DNA from: Marthasterias glacialis
Lineage: Eukaryota; Echinodermata; Asteroidea; Forcipulatida; Asteriidae
Direction of reading: 5' to 3'
Assembly: GCA_911728455.2 (NCBI GenBank)
Contig: OU452231.1
Span: 10,164,078-10,228,077 of the forward strand
Length of the DNA stretch: 64,000 nucleotides
Below are positions 39,692-49,931 of the stretch, piece by piece. The number at the start of each line of letters is the position of its first letter. Position 1 is the first letter of the stretch. A program made the translations under genes and the position numbers. The notes under the pieces were generated by a model that did not search any database, was not told the DNA's origin, and saw nothing but the letters and a program-made list of their open reading frames with translations.

Positions 39692-40459
39692 TTTTAAAGA
39701 GGGGCTCCAAGGTCAAATTTAGTTTTGTGATGCACTCAGTTTTCAATAGACCATGTAAGTCTTGTGCATATTTGAACATTAGGGTCCATTAAAGCGTGTG
39801 ATTTTGTTTCCTTCACATGTTAAAGCAATGCTGGTCCCCAAAATGTTTGAATACGCGGGAGACTTTATAGACAGTCTAAGATAGAGTCCTTATGTAAGTG
39901 GGATTTTTTTTAGCTGGATAGCTCAGTTGGTAAAGCGTCGGTAGGCTTAGGAGGTGGTCGCAGGTTCAAATCCCGCTCCGGTTAATTTTTCTTTGTTCAC
40001 CCAAAATTAAGTCTCTAACCTCCTGGTAAAACGGTGTAAAATGTCAATTGATTTGATAGTCTTTCTGTGCAAATTTTTGTCAACATCCGTACACATCCAG
40101 TGACGTCTTATTCCAAATACATATGGGTCTGTACATTTTTGTCATGGAATTTTTTAGTTCGTTGCTGAGTTTTGATGATGTTGAGTCAAAACGGCATTGA
40201 ATGTGACCTTTTAGCTGACACAGAAATTCCTCTTTGGAATGTACAGACCCATTTGGAGTTGATATCCAAAGACGTAATGTTTCAAATTTGGCTCTGAATT
40301 TGAAAGAGTATCAAGTAGAATAACATTTTTCACCATTTTAATGTGGGGTTAGAGACTTGTAATTTTCTTCCACTTTGATGAGGACTCTATCTATCGGGAA
40401 ATGAGTGCATCAGCATCACAAAACTTAAAGCCCGCAGACCGCAAAGCCCCTCTTTAAAA
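39692..40459. mobile_element. Foldback (long imperfect inverted-repeat) element of about 770 bp
   Basis: Five nested, mutually inverted word pairs are visible: ttttaaagaggggct (39692-39706) with 40445-40459; gttttgtgatg (39722-39732) with 40414-40424; gatagagtcct (39880-39890) with 40381-40391; aagtctctaacc (40009-40020) with 40347-40358; and atgggtctgtacatt (40123-40137) with 40238-40252. The centre lies near 40180-40195. The left arm is longer than the right because it holds extra sequence at about 39745-39879 and a tRNA-like segment at about 39906-40007. No ORF of note lies inside. Confidence 0.75.
39906..40007 (+). mobile_element. tRNA-derived SINE-like segment inside the foldback element
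   Basis: It shows an A-box-like tagctcagttgg (39919-39930) and a B-box-like ggttcaaatcc (39963-39973), the internal RNA polymerase III promoter spacing of a tRNA, then a tail ending ttgttcacccaaaatta. The right arm of the foldback element lacks this segment, so it looks like an insertion into the left arm. A related minus-strand copy lies at 37.2 kb with the same tail. The acceptor stem does not pair well, so it is unlikely to be a working tRNA gene. Confidence 0.7.
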
Positions 40460-43400
40460 GTGTATTTTACTGTGGTATTATTTGATTTTTTTGTTTAGAC
40501 CTCATGTATTCATGATCTGTCATGCGATGTTTAAAAGCTTGCTTAAATGTTAAAACAGTAACACTGAAATAAATATCGTAGTTTACGGCTCAATAAAAAA
40601 ATAATGATCATGATTAAAGTAAAATAGAAAAAATGCTTGATCGTTCATTTCGCTAAAGAGAACATCATGACAATGAATTATTGTCATTTTCAGCTTGCAG
40701 TGTTCAGTATTGAAAACTTACAAGAAAATGATCATTTAAGATGTATGAATTAAAGATGAACTCTTCCCAACATCCCCCCAAATGTTTTGTTTTCCCCCTG
40801 AAAATTTGAAAACTTATGATCGTGTTGTTGGTACTGCTTTTGACTACACTGATGTGTTCAGTATCTTTGGTTGAAGTACATGTATGGCTGTTCAAGATAA
40901 TCTAATTTTATTGTAAGTAGAATAGTCATGAAGAAAATCAGCTGACATTATTTTTGATTGCGCATTATATGTCCTTTATTTACACACTGAATAAAATTTA
41001 CTGGTACATGTATGGGTCATGAAAAACACATGCATTGAGTGGTCTACATTGTGTGCTTGTGGTGACAGACTGTAAGTCCATGCATGATAAATTAGTGCTA
41101 ACATGTCCAAGCACAAGCCAGCTAGTCCTCTTATGCCCCAGGGCATTCAACCTCAGTATTGTAATGCCTGGCTGTGGTGTTCCAATCACACTGCAACACT
41201 ACAACAGCTAGCGAGAGTGAGCAAGGGTTCAGCTTGTTGTAATGTGTGTACGTGCCTACTGCATGTGGTGTGTACAGCTAATATCACCGGGGCTAGCTGT
41301 GTGTGGGGAGACCTTGTCTATCAGAAAACCTGGGATTGAATACACTGTAGGCTTTTCACACACACAGTGCTAACAAAGACGGCCATGTTTGTCTGCTAGA
41401 AACAACTGCTCACACTGCTAAAACGTAAGCCCCCCTTGTCTCTTGCTTGCATTTTCTAGTAGTGACATTTAGCTCTGTTGTTTTCTTTTTTCATTGTCAG
41501 TCAGTTAATGTTTGCTTTTCATTGATTAGTTTGTTTCAAGTGTGACAGTTAATTAGCTTAGATTTGTTAGTGTTGCATTGTAGGGGTGAGTAATCCAAGG
41601 CCTGTCCATTGATACTAAGTATTGCACGGTGTGGGCCCGTCTGAATGGGCCATGCAGGGTCACTCTCACTGCCATATGGGTGAGGAAGGAGTTTAACGTG
41701 GAAGGAGTTTTATATCTTGGCTCCCAATTGTGCTGTGTTTTTAATGATTGTAGATCATGACCATCGTATTGGGTTCTTGAACAGATCATTGATTTTCATT
41801 GTAACTGAGTGTTAAATGTGGATCAGACGTGCTCAACAATGCCTGATCACAGGATTACTTGCAAGCAATTATATAGGTTAAATTGTAACTTAATAAGAGT
41901 GTAAAGTGGTTCCAAAGTTCACTTCTGGTTAAGTTGTACTTTGAAGTTAGTTATTGAGTTGATAGGAGACGGTGTGCTTTTGTTCTTACTCTTGTTCATA
42001 CTTTCAGTGATTGCTCATACTGTCGGACCACAGTTTGTGGTATTTTAGTTTGTGGTACTTTAGTGTTTCTGTTAACAATGGTGTGCTGTTCAAGGAGTGT
42101 CTGTGAAGTACAACAACTTGGGTGGGACTCTGACCCATGACCTGGCTGACCTTTGAACTGCTTAACTGTTATTTTTGATCGTGATGACCAATATTTGGTT
42201 TGCTATCGGGAGGGAGTGTAGCAGTTTGAAAAAGTAAGAACAGCAAGAACTGCAATGAGACACATCATAAGTAGAAATAACGACAATAAACTTAAGTAAA
42301 TTGCATTTCTTATTTCCAGTTCGTTCAAGCCGGTTGAAATGTTGATTAGTTATATAAACTGTTTTAGGCAATTTATTTATTTGGAAAAAAAAGTTGATTG
42401 AATCTTCCTAGAAAATGATTCAATTTCACAAACAGTTTAAAATCTAAATTCAGTGATCACATTTAAGAACCTTCCTTGAGTGCGCAAGATAAATTGTTGA
42501 TTAAAGCCGTCCAGATTGCATTTTGGGATTGTCGTGAATGTAATCACCTCCAAAGATTGCTTTTGTCTCCTGTGAAATGATCCGATAGGCCAGCCACTTT
42601 CAGAATAATTAAGGCAGAAACGAGATTGCATTGTCTAAATTGTATCTTTCCCTGATGAAGAAACAATATGAGTTGCAGTTCATGGAACTTTCAGAGCAAG
42701 TCAGCGACAGGAGAACTGTCAATTAAATGGAATGAATGTTTTTTACAGACATGGTGTGTTGTCGTTGTTCTTCTTCTGCCTTGTTTGACACTTGGACTGT
42801 TCCAGTGATACACATTTTTATATTCCTCAAAGAGTTGACCTTTACCAAGAAAAAGTCTTGCCCCTTCAGACTACCAAGTCAGTTGTATCACAGAATTTGT
42901 ACTGTCTATCTGTTATTATACTTCCTATTTTGCCCTTAAATTTTCAAGTCAATCCACAGTATTTGTGACCGTGTGAGGGCCTGTTTGAGCCAAATTTATG
43001 TGAGGCAAAATAAGATAAAACAAACTTTTTGTTCCGTTGCTGTTAGTATTATTATGATTATTTATTTGTCCATTGATACAAAAAACAAAGACAAAAAAAA
43101 CTTAAAGGCAGTCAAAATAAGATAAAACTGTAATTGTGATGCACGGTGATCGCCATTGAAAGCGCCCTCATGGAGTTAAAAATACGGTTAATTAGAAGCC
43201 GGATTTGTAGAATAATATTCTCCCCGACTTTGTTTGCCTTGATCTTTTACAGTCACTTTTCTGAATGGTAAACATGATCTTCTCGAAGAGTTTCAGGTCT
43301 TTAGTTTGTAAGGAAGTATTCTTTGATTTGCATGAACAATAAAGAGAATCAAAGACTGGGGTATCCGAGGAACCTCCCGATCCATGTTGTCATCGTGATT

Positions 43401-44104
43401 GGAATGTTAAGTTTGCAATCATACAAAGGGAATTAAAGAGTTGACATAATGCCAGAACCAGCAAAAAAAAAATAAAAAAAAAAATAAGGCAGCATTGGTT
43501 TGTCATTACAACTTATGCAAATATTTGACATTTGTCGTTTCTAGTTACACTGGTGCCCTTTTCCATTGCTATGCCAGCAGCTAACATTGCTGCTTAATTG
43601 AGGAGTATAGTGACCTCAATGGGGAGAGGTAAATGCAACTTGGAATGAGCAGATTTTCTGACTGGTGCTTTTGTTATTGAGCAGTAGTAGCCTGTGATTG
43701 AACACTCTTATGTGAAGATGCCAAGGCCAATTTGGTAATATTTGTAAGTGTGGATGTAGCTGTTGTTAATGAAAGGAGCTTGGTAATTCAAGGTGGTGAC
43801 AGACAGTCAGTGTGGTTGTATTACAACATGCAAGCCATATGTGTAGTGAATCCAGTCTCGCTCGCCTGTACTCATTATAATAAAGCATGCCCCCCCCCTC
43901 TTAAAGACAAAGTGCAGGATGGTTATTTATTTTATAGAAGGTAATAAGTTTGATCCGGAAGTTTCAGTCTGAAATGCGGCTGATTATAAACATGCCAGTA
44001 TCACTCCTCCAGAGAATTTTTTTTCATCAGAAGTAATGTGACAGTTGAGGAAATAGCACAACTCACTGCTGCTTATTTCGATAGCCACACTTAAGATACA
44101 ACCG

Positions 44105-44255
44105 ATACGAATGTGCACAAAATTCCTGACACAACATAAACTGTTCTTTGTTGTTTCCCTTAAAACGTGACCACCAAATTGGATGAAGTTTTAATGGGTT
44201 GGTTTTTAGGTGTGTCAATTACTGAGGATGGGAATTAATTTACTCTCTATACACA
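44105..44255 (+). repeat. Diverged dispersed repeat (family D), copy 2
   Basis: It matches the copy at 29.96-30.1 kb by ordered words (gaatgtg, caaaattcctga, ccaaatt-g-tgaa, tgaggatgg-aatta-tttactct) with substantial divergence. Confidence 0.5.
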
Positions 44256-44706
44256 CAGTGTGATGTACTTTCTCTTTAAACTAGAAGCATATTCACAACC
44301 AGAGGTCTATTGCCAAGAGTAGCTCCAAATGCCTGACACTGTGACCAACGAAACAGATTCAGGAAATACCCCATCACTTATGTGAGAGGTTTGGCCAAAA
44401 GGTCCCATATGGCCTGTGAGTTTATGAATATCACAGCCATTTATCTCTTGTTAAGCTTGACAGGTGATGATAAAACAGGCAGATGCTGGGTCTGATTTCA
44501 TATGGGGATGAAGCATTATTTCATGTAGGACAGTGGACTTTGGAGACTTGGCACTAGCAGCGAGCGAGCGTTATGAAAACAATGTGGAGAAATGAAGCCC
44601 TTGTGTTGGGTATCACAGTTCCGCACACAAAATAAGTTGAGTGTGAAGGGGTGGTGATGGCAATGCTGATAGAAATCAGGGGTCAGAGGCTGTTCTTTTG
44701 AATTTG

Positions 44707-44745
<39 letters not shown>
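44707..44745. repeat. 39-bp A homopolymer
   Basis: An uninterrupted A run, the longest homopolymer in the window. No recognisable element body precedes it, so a retrotransposon tail is possible but not shown. Confidence 0.85.
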
Positions 44746-44747
<2 letters not shown>

Positions 44748-45490
44748 AAAACAAGAGCTGTTTCACTGCGCCTCACAGCAAAACAGCTTAAAATTGTTGA
44801 GCATGTTATATTTTAAGAATCGTGAAATTACCATCCTTGAATTTGAGCGGCTTTCAAAGAAACGGACTCTCACCAAACTAAACGTGACGGCTAAGTCATG
44901 AAATATTTTATGAACGGACATTAATACTTGCACTAATTCATTTTTCATTGTGGCTTGCAATCGTGATCGTTAAATCAAGTCCAAGTCATTGGAGAGCAGT
45001 TCCGCATTTTTTGATTGTGTTGCCTTTTACTGGAGCCCCGAAAGGTCAAAAGTTTAAGTATCCTTACCCCTCGGCCACAGGAAGTTGGAGAATAAAGCGC
45101 CACCCCAAAAACCTCAAATGTTCCTGGTAGGCATGTGATGCATTACTTTATTACTAACGTTATTGGAGAACATGACCAATGGCTTTCATTTGTTTTTTCA
45201 AAGCTGCAGAGTAGTATTATTTCTGAAGTGAGGTTGTTTTTTTCAGCGGTGATGCTGTGTTTGTAACTCCCTTGAATGGCTTACTGGGATCCTGTCTCAC
45301 TCTATCAAAATCCAACACTGTATGGTAACTCAACGCCCAAACTGTTGGACTCTGGTTGTGGTGGTGTGCCTGCATGATCCCATGTAAAGTATGATCATTT
45401 TACCAGTGCAGTCCTCAGTCCAAAAACAGAATCAAACAAAACATGCTGTTAGACTTTGATGGGTTGGAGGTGGTTTAGGTTCAAGTTTTG

Positions 45491-45576
45491 CTTGAAGATA
45501 AATTTGTTCAGCAGAATCTTGTGTTCAGCTGTGCTTGAAGATAAATTTGTTCAGCAGAATTTTGTGTTCAGCTGTG
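45491..45576. repeat. Tandem duplication of a 43-bp unit
   Basis: Two adjacent copies begin cttgaagataaatttgttca (45491 and 45534) and differ by a single c/t change in the part that can be read. This indicates a recent duplication. Confidence 0.9.
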
Positions 45577-46566
45577 CTTCAATCATTCATTAGTTATGTT
45601 GAGTGAAAACATTTGTGTAGTAGAGTCATCCACCGATACACAAATATGAGTTTTGTCCCTTGGTTTGTTGTGGGTGATCATGCAAGGTTCATGAACCTCT
45701 GGCTTGTATCACCACTGTCCTTTGTATGCATGCGGTTTGGACTATTTAGCATGGAATAAAACAGAGCTAAATAAACCCGTGTGGTGTTTGTGGTTTTCTT
45801 CCAGCCATGAAATTCTGGGAAGAATATTGTTCTGTGGTTTTGAAGCAGTCATCTTTCCCCAACCATGGTACAATTAACATACTCAATCAGTGTGATTAAC
45901 ATTTAACCGGTCTCATGGTGTGTGGGAAGGGAGGGGTGGCAGTTGCTGGAATACAATTTTCCTGGGAAAGACCCTCAGGAAATATTGGTAACTCAAAGAT
46001 CTACAAGGTAGCTTATTCAGGGAAAACCTACTGACGTTGGTCTATATTTTTAGATTTCATTCACATACCATCAATATCTTGCTTCTTAATAAAATGAATC
46101 ATGTAGGCCCATCACTCTTAAATCAGCTGGCCTTGCCTTGAAATGGAAAAAAATCCCTGGCACAACAGTCGCACACATCAACCTTGCCTTTAGTTAGACA
46201 TAAGGTGTTTGACATTATTATGAAGTAGCCTTGCAATCAGCTGCTCTCTGCCTAACCTTTTGGCCTCCAGGATGGATGTAGTCTCCCTTCCAGTTGAGTG
46301 GCGGCCAGTAATAACTCTGATCCTCTATGCGTGTAAAAAGCAAACTGCATTAATTAAGCTTTGATACAGTAGCAAGGTGTGCGATTGACGTGTGCAGGGC
46401 CGTTTTTTTTTTTTTTTTTTTCATTTTCAATCAAGCATTGATGTTCATAACCCCAGGATCGGAGCGCGATAATTACTTCTCTGTCTTCACAGGGATAGCC
46501 TAGTAGTTTACATTGGAGGGGAAGTTGCCTACACAATGTGGTTGATTGCACACACTAAACATACCA

Positions 46567-46937
46567 GGGCCCAATTTCATGGAGCTGCTTAGGCAGAAAC
46601 TATTGCCGAACAACTTTCTGCTCAGCAAAATTAAGCAGGATACCAGTCACACATGGTATGTGTGACATGGTATTTTGGCTGGTAACCTGATTCTGGTAAG
46701 CACAGTTTTGTTTGTGCTTAGTTACTTTTTGTGCTTTACGAGCAGCTCTATGAAATAGACCTTTATCATGGTGCGGCCATCTTGATTTTCTCCCATTCAA
46801 AAAATGTAACCAAACCGAGGCTGGAAGGACAAATAGTCTGGTTCCTTTTTGTACATTGAATATTAGTATCTATTACTGTTCTGGATACAGAGAACATTAC
46901 CAAGATGGTAGCAGCATGATAAAGGTCTACTGGGGCC
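46567..46937. mobile_element. Palindromic non-autonomous element (family A), interrupted by a second MITE
   Basis: The left end is gggcccaatttcatggagct. The right end is agcagctctatgaaa at 46741-46755, then, after an insertion, ctggggcc at 46930-46937. These are imperfect inverted repeats. Its interior shares an identical 20-mer, in opposite orientation, with the copy at 28734-28935 (46667-46686 versus 28811-28830). Confidence 0.75.
46758..46927. mobile_element. MITE with TA duplication, inserted into the family A element
   Basis: This 170-bp element begins gacctttatcatggtgcggc and ends gcagcatgataaaggtc. The two ends are inverted repeats with a few mismatches, extending to cttg/caag. The dinucleotide TA flanks it on both sides (46756-46757, 46928-46929), as expected for Tc1/mariner-type insertion. 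It splits the right end of the surrounding element. Confidence 0.8.
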
Positions 46938-48790
46938 ATGACGCTTACTGCTCACCACGAAGTTCTCAGCTCAAAGAGAGCCCTGTAACATTCTGCCGTC
47001 ACAAGCTATGTCGTTTTTTTTTTTAGAGTGGATTATAGTTGAGGATTTACTTAATCATATAGTTTGGATCATCAAAAAGGAACTTTTTTTCACTATGTGA
47101 AGACCATGGATTCTTACCTCCTCTCCCCTGTCAGTGATTCATTTCCGAGTCTAAAATTGAAAATTCACACATTAATTTTTGTCCACTTGTTTGATCTGGA
47201 ATCTTGATGTTATTGTGGAGTTCACTGAAATTACTTCATTTATATTGTAATGGAAATGAAATTAAATAATTTTTCTAGGAACAGTTTGTATCTCTCTGAA
47301 GACCAATTATATGCATTTTTTGTTTTATTTTTGTCATATGTAGTTTTATTTCAATACAAAGTATCATCGCTCTGAATTGCTCTGATTTTCAGAGCCTTGT
47401 TTTCGAAAAGAAAAGACCTTTGCTGTTGTTGTTGAAAGGACATTGACTTATGAAAGTCTGAACTCTCTTTTGTACTGAGCATGAAAATAGGCAGGAATTA
47501 CATTTTGTTTCCCTCGGTGAAAACCATGATTTATTTGTGCAATCTTTACTAAGTGTAACAAAGGGTGGACAGATGATTGCAAACACAAAAAAATAATGAA
47601 AGAGTAATCCCGTGGTAATTATATTATATTATTGATGAAATCAAACGTATTTATAGCCATTAGTGGTGAATAATGAATGATCTGCAGGTCCGCTGTCATT
47701 TCATATCCAAACACACCCCGCATTGAAGTGGGTGTTTTTGCACTACGAGGCATGTTAGCTACCGGTTTAATTTCCCTCCGAATAGTTGTTGTTCCGGATT
47801 AGCCACAAATAGACAAACACGCCAGTCTAGTCGACTCAACGTTTGCCAGGGAGAAGCAGCCGTGCAGTCGGCCGTAAATGCACCCATTGGAGCTCTCAAT
47901 GCAAGCGAGCATAATTGATCCAGATTCAATAGCTGGCCCTGCGTTAGGGGAAGAAAAAAAAAGAGAGACATTGAATGGTGAATTTATAATAAAGCAAGGG
48001 AGGGTGCTTTTGGAGTGAGCCAGCCTGTGGCAGCTTGTTCACAATGCTGAAAAGGGCTTGGATGAATTCATTCTCGGGGGTTCCTTTCTGTGTGAATGCG
48101 ATACATTCTTCATTTTTGTACTGTATTGAATGCCTTGCCTTATTCATGTCGAGACATTATTAGTTTTAAAGAAGGAAATTTATACTTGTTCTTTCAGAAC
48201 TGAAATGTGTCTTTTAGTGGAGAGGAAATTTGCTCTCATATGCCGAAACCTGATAGTTTTTATTTGCACTGCTCCACTTGGCTGAGACTATAAAGTATTA
48301 AGCGTGTCAGGAATTCACACATATGCGCATGTGTCATTAAATGTCTTTCTATACTTAAATATCTAGGTCGGTTCATGTATGCTAGAAGTGTTTTCCTCAA
48401 GTAAACTTGCTTGTTTGGACAACATGCTCACCTTTAAAAAAAAATTTTTTGTGACATTTGTTGATTTATTTTGCTCACAAAAATAAGTATTGGTCAGTGG
48501 ATCCAAACATCTAGTTGTTAAAATCGCTGGTTTGCAGCACAGTCAAGTATCATTGACATCAATGACATTGTATGCGTTGCTTTCACATTGCATTCAATAT
48601 CTGATAAGGGGGAGGAAAGATGAGGAAAGATGTAATATTGTAGTGATGGCTATTCCAAGCTGATCCCCAAATTCAAAACAGCAAATAAGCCTAACCAGGC
48701 CACTTATTACACAGCAAATCACTGCACTGATGGGGGGGGGTGACCTATGGATGTGACCTGGCCAACACAAAGATCCTCATTGTGCCAAGC

Positions 48791-48817
48791 AGAGAGAGAG
48801 AGAGAGAGAGAGAGAGA
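48791..48817. repeat. (AG)n microsatellite
   Basis: About 13 AG units followed by an A/G-rich tract. Shorter GA arrays lie at 59128-59152 and 60850-60873. Confidence 0.9.
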
Positions 48818-49772
48818 AGAAAAAAGGGGAAAAAAACTGAAAAAGAAAATAAAAATCCTTGAACTTTGGAGCGGTAACCCCCTGCAGGCATGTTATGTTA
48901 GCTAGGAACTGTCTATAGCAGTTAATGCATTGGTATGGGTTTATATATTTGTAGACCCATACCAAGGTATAGACCCTGGTGATATAAGAATGAGAAGAAA
49001 AGAAGTTGTTGGGATTGAGGTAGGTTTTGGATTACAGGTTGCCTCATAGAGAGGTGTCTGGGGGACTGGATATGATCTCGGTGAGGGAAATCACATGTTC
49101 AGTTTCAGGTTGGATGTGTTGGATGTGGGTGTAGAGCACTGACACACCTGTTGTTGTGAATGTGATCATCTGGAAGAGGGTAGACACGTGGTCAAGGTCA
49201 TATACTTTTTTGTGTGCGCAGGTTTACTGATAGACTCCTTGTTGTAGGTGTATCTCATGACTCCTTCAGTATGTCTTTAGGATGACTATAAAAACAGGCG
49301 CTCACTCTTAGGTGTAGAGTTGATTGACCTTACATTTCAGGGCTGAGGGTATTAATTGTACAGTTTATGAAAGGCCCTGCATCGGTGTGAAACTCTTTAT
49401 ATGTTTTTTTTTTTACCTTTGTTACGTTTTGTTGATTTATTTTTCTACGGGTGCTTATTATTTTGAACGTTTTGCAAGTTCTGTTGCCATATGTGGGCCA
49501 TCATGAATAATATTTCACAAGCCAGACTCTTTGTATCTTTTGTATGCCAATCCATACCAGGGTTTGATGTGTGTAAATGTGGCAAACATGGAAGGACTCT
49601 TTGAGCTGTTTCAGAGAGACCCTTCCCCCCACCCCTTATCTCATCGATGACCCTACCACTGGGTTGACAAGGCTAGACACGACTGGCAGCCTAGCCCAAA
49701 GGAACTTCCTGGTGGATTGGTGTGCTAATTTGAGCCCGCGTCTAAACCCCTACTCTTTCATCCCCTTTGCAG

Positions 49773-49931
49773 GTGTACGTCGAGTTTGATGGTCTAGACT
49801 GGGAGAAACGAGAGTGGTTACGCATACAGGATGAGGCCCATCAGGTGTTCCTGGTAGAGAAGACCATCGTGTGGGGGCAGCGTGTGGACCCGTACGGCTC
49901 ACGTCCAAGCACTATCTACTGGCCAGCACTG
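49773..49931 (+). CDS. KDM3: Internal exon of a KDM3/JMJD1-family histone H3K9 demethylase (N-terminal conserved region)
   Basis: This 159-bp exon encodes 53 residues in phase 0. It begins VYVEFDGLDWEKREW, has FLVE in the middle and ends TIYWPAL. From memory of the family, vertebrate KDM3B/JMJD1C have VYVE(F/Y)D-L-W-KREW, then FLVE, then IQWPAL in the same order near residues 50-120, and KDM3A has a looser version (CVEFDGESW, FLVEH, VQWPA). The acceptor is a pyrimidine-rich tract ending ccctttgcag, and the donor is CTG|GTGAGT. KDM3 proteins are nuclear Fe(II)/2-oxoglutarate JmjC enzymes that remove mono- and dimethyl marks from histone H3 lysine 9. The part seen here is the N-terminal, probably chromatin-reader-like region and not the catalytic domain. 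An upstream exon with the start codon is required, because the sequence enters mid-domain. The tryptophans and charged KRE core are intact and no frameshift is seen. The family call is firm. Which vertebrate paralogue it corresponds to cannot be decided, since invertebrates usually carry a single KDM3 gene. Confidence 0.92.

Larger units (their letters stand above)
40460..49772. other. Non-coding stretch just upstream of the first recognised KDM3 exon
   Basis: By the logic of splicing, at least its 3' end is intron, since it runs directly into the acceptor at 49771-49772. It holds a 39-bp A run (44707-44745), a 43-bp tandem duplication (45491-45576), a nested pair of transposon-like elements (46567-46937), a T run (46403-46421) and an (AG)n microsatellite (48791-48817). 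No coding block was recognised. Confidence 0.65.

Noticed and set aside
39912-39984. Functional tRNA gene
   Set aside because: Promoter boxes are clear, but the ends do not form an acceptor stem and the same segment with the same tail recurs at 37.2 kb.
44707-44745. Processed pseudogene or LINE tail ending in the A run
   Set aside because: The sequence upstream of the A run has no coding resemblance, no polyadenylation signal placed as expected and no visible target duplication.
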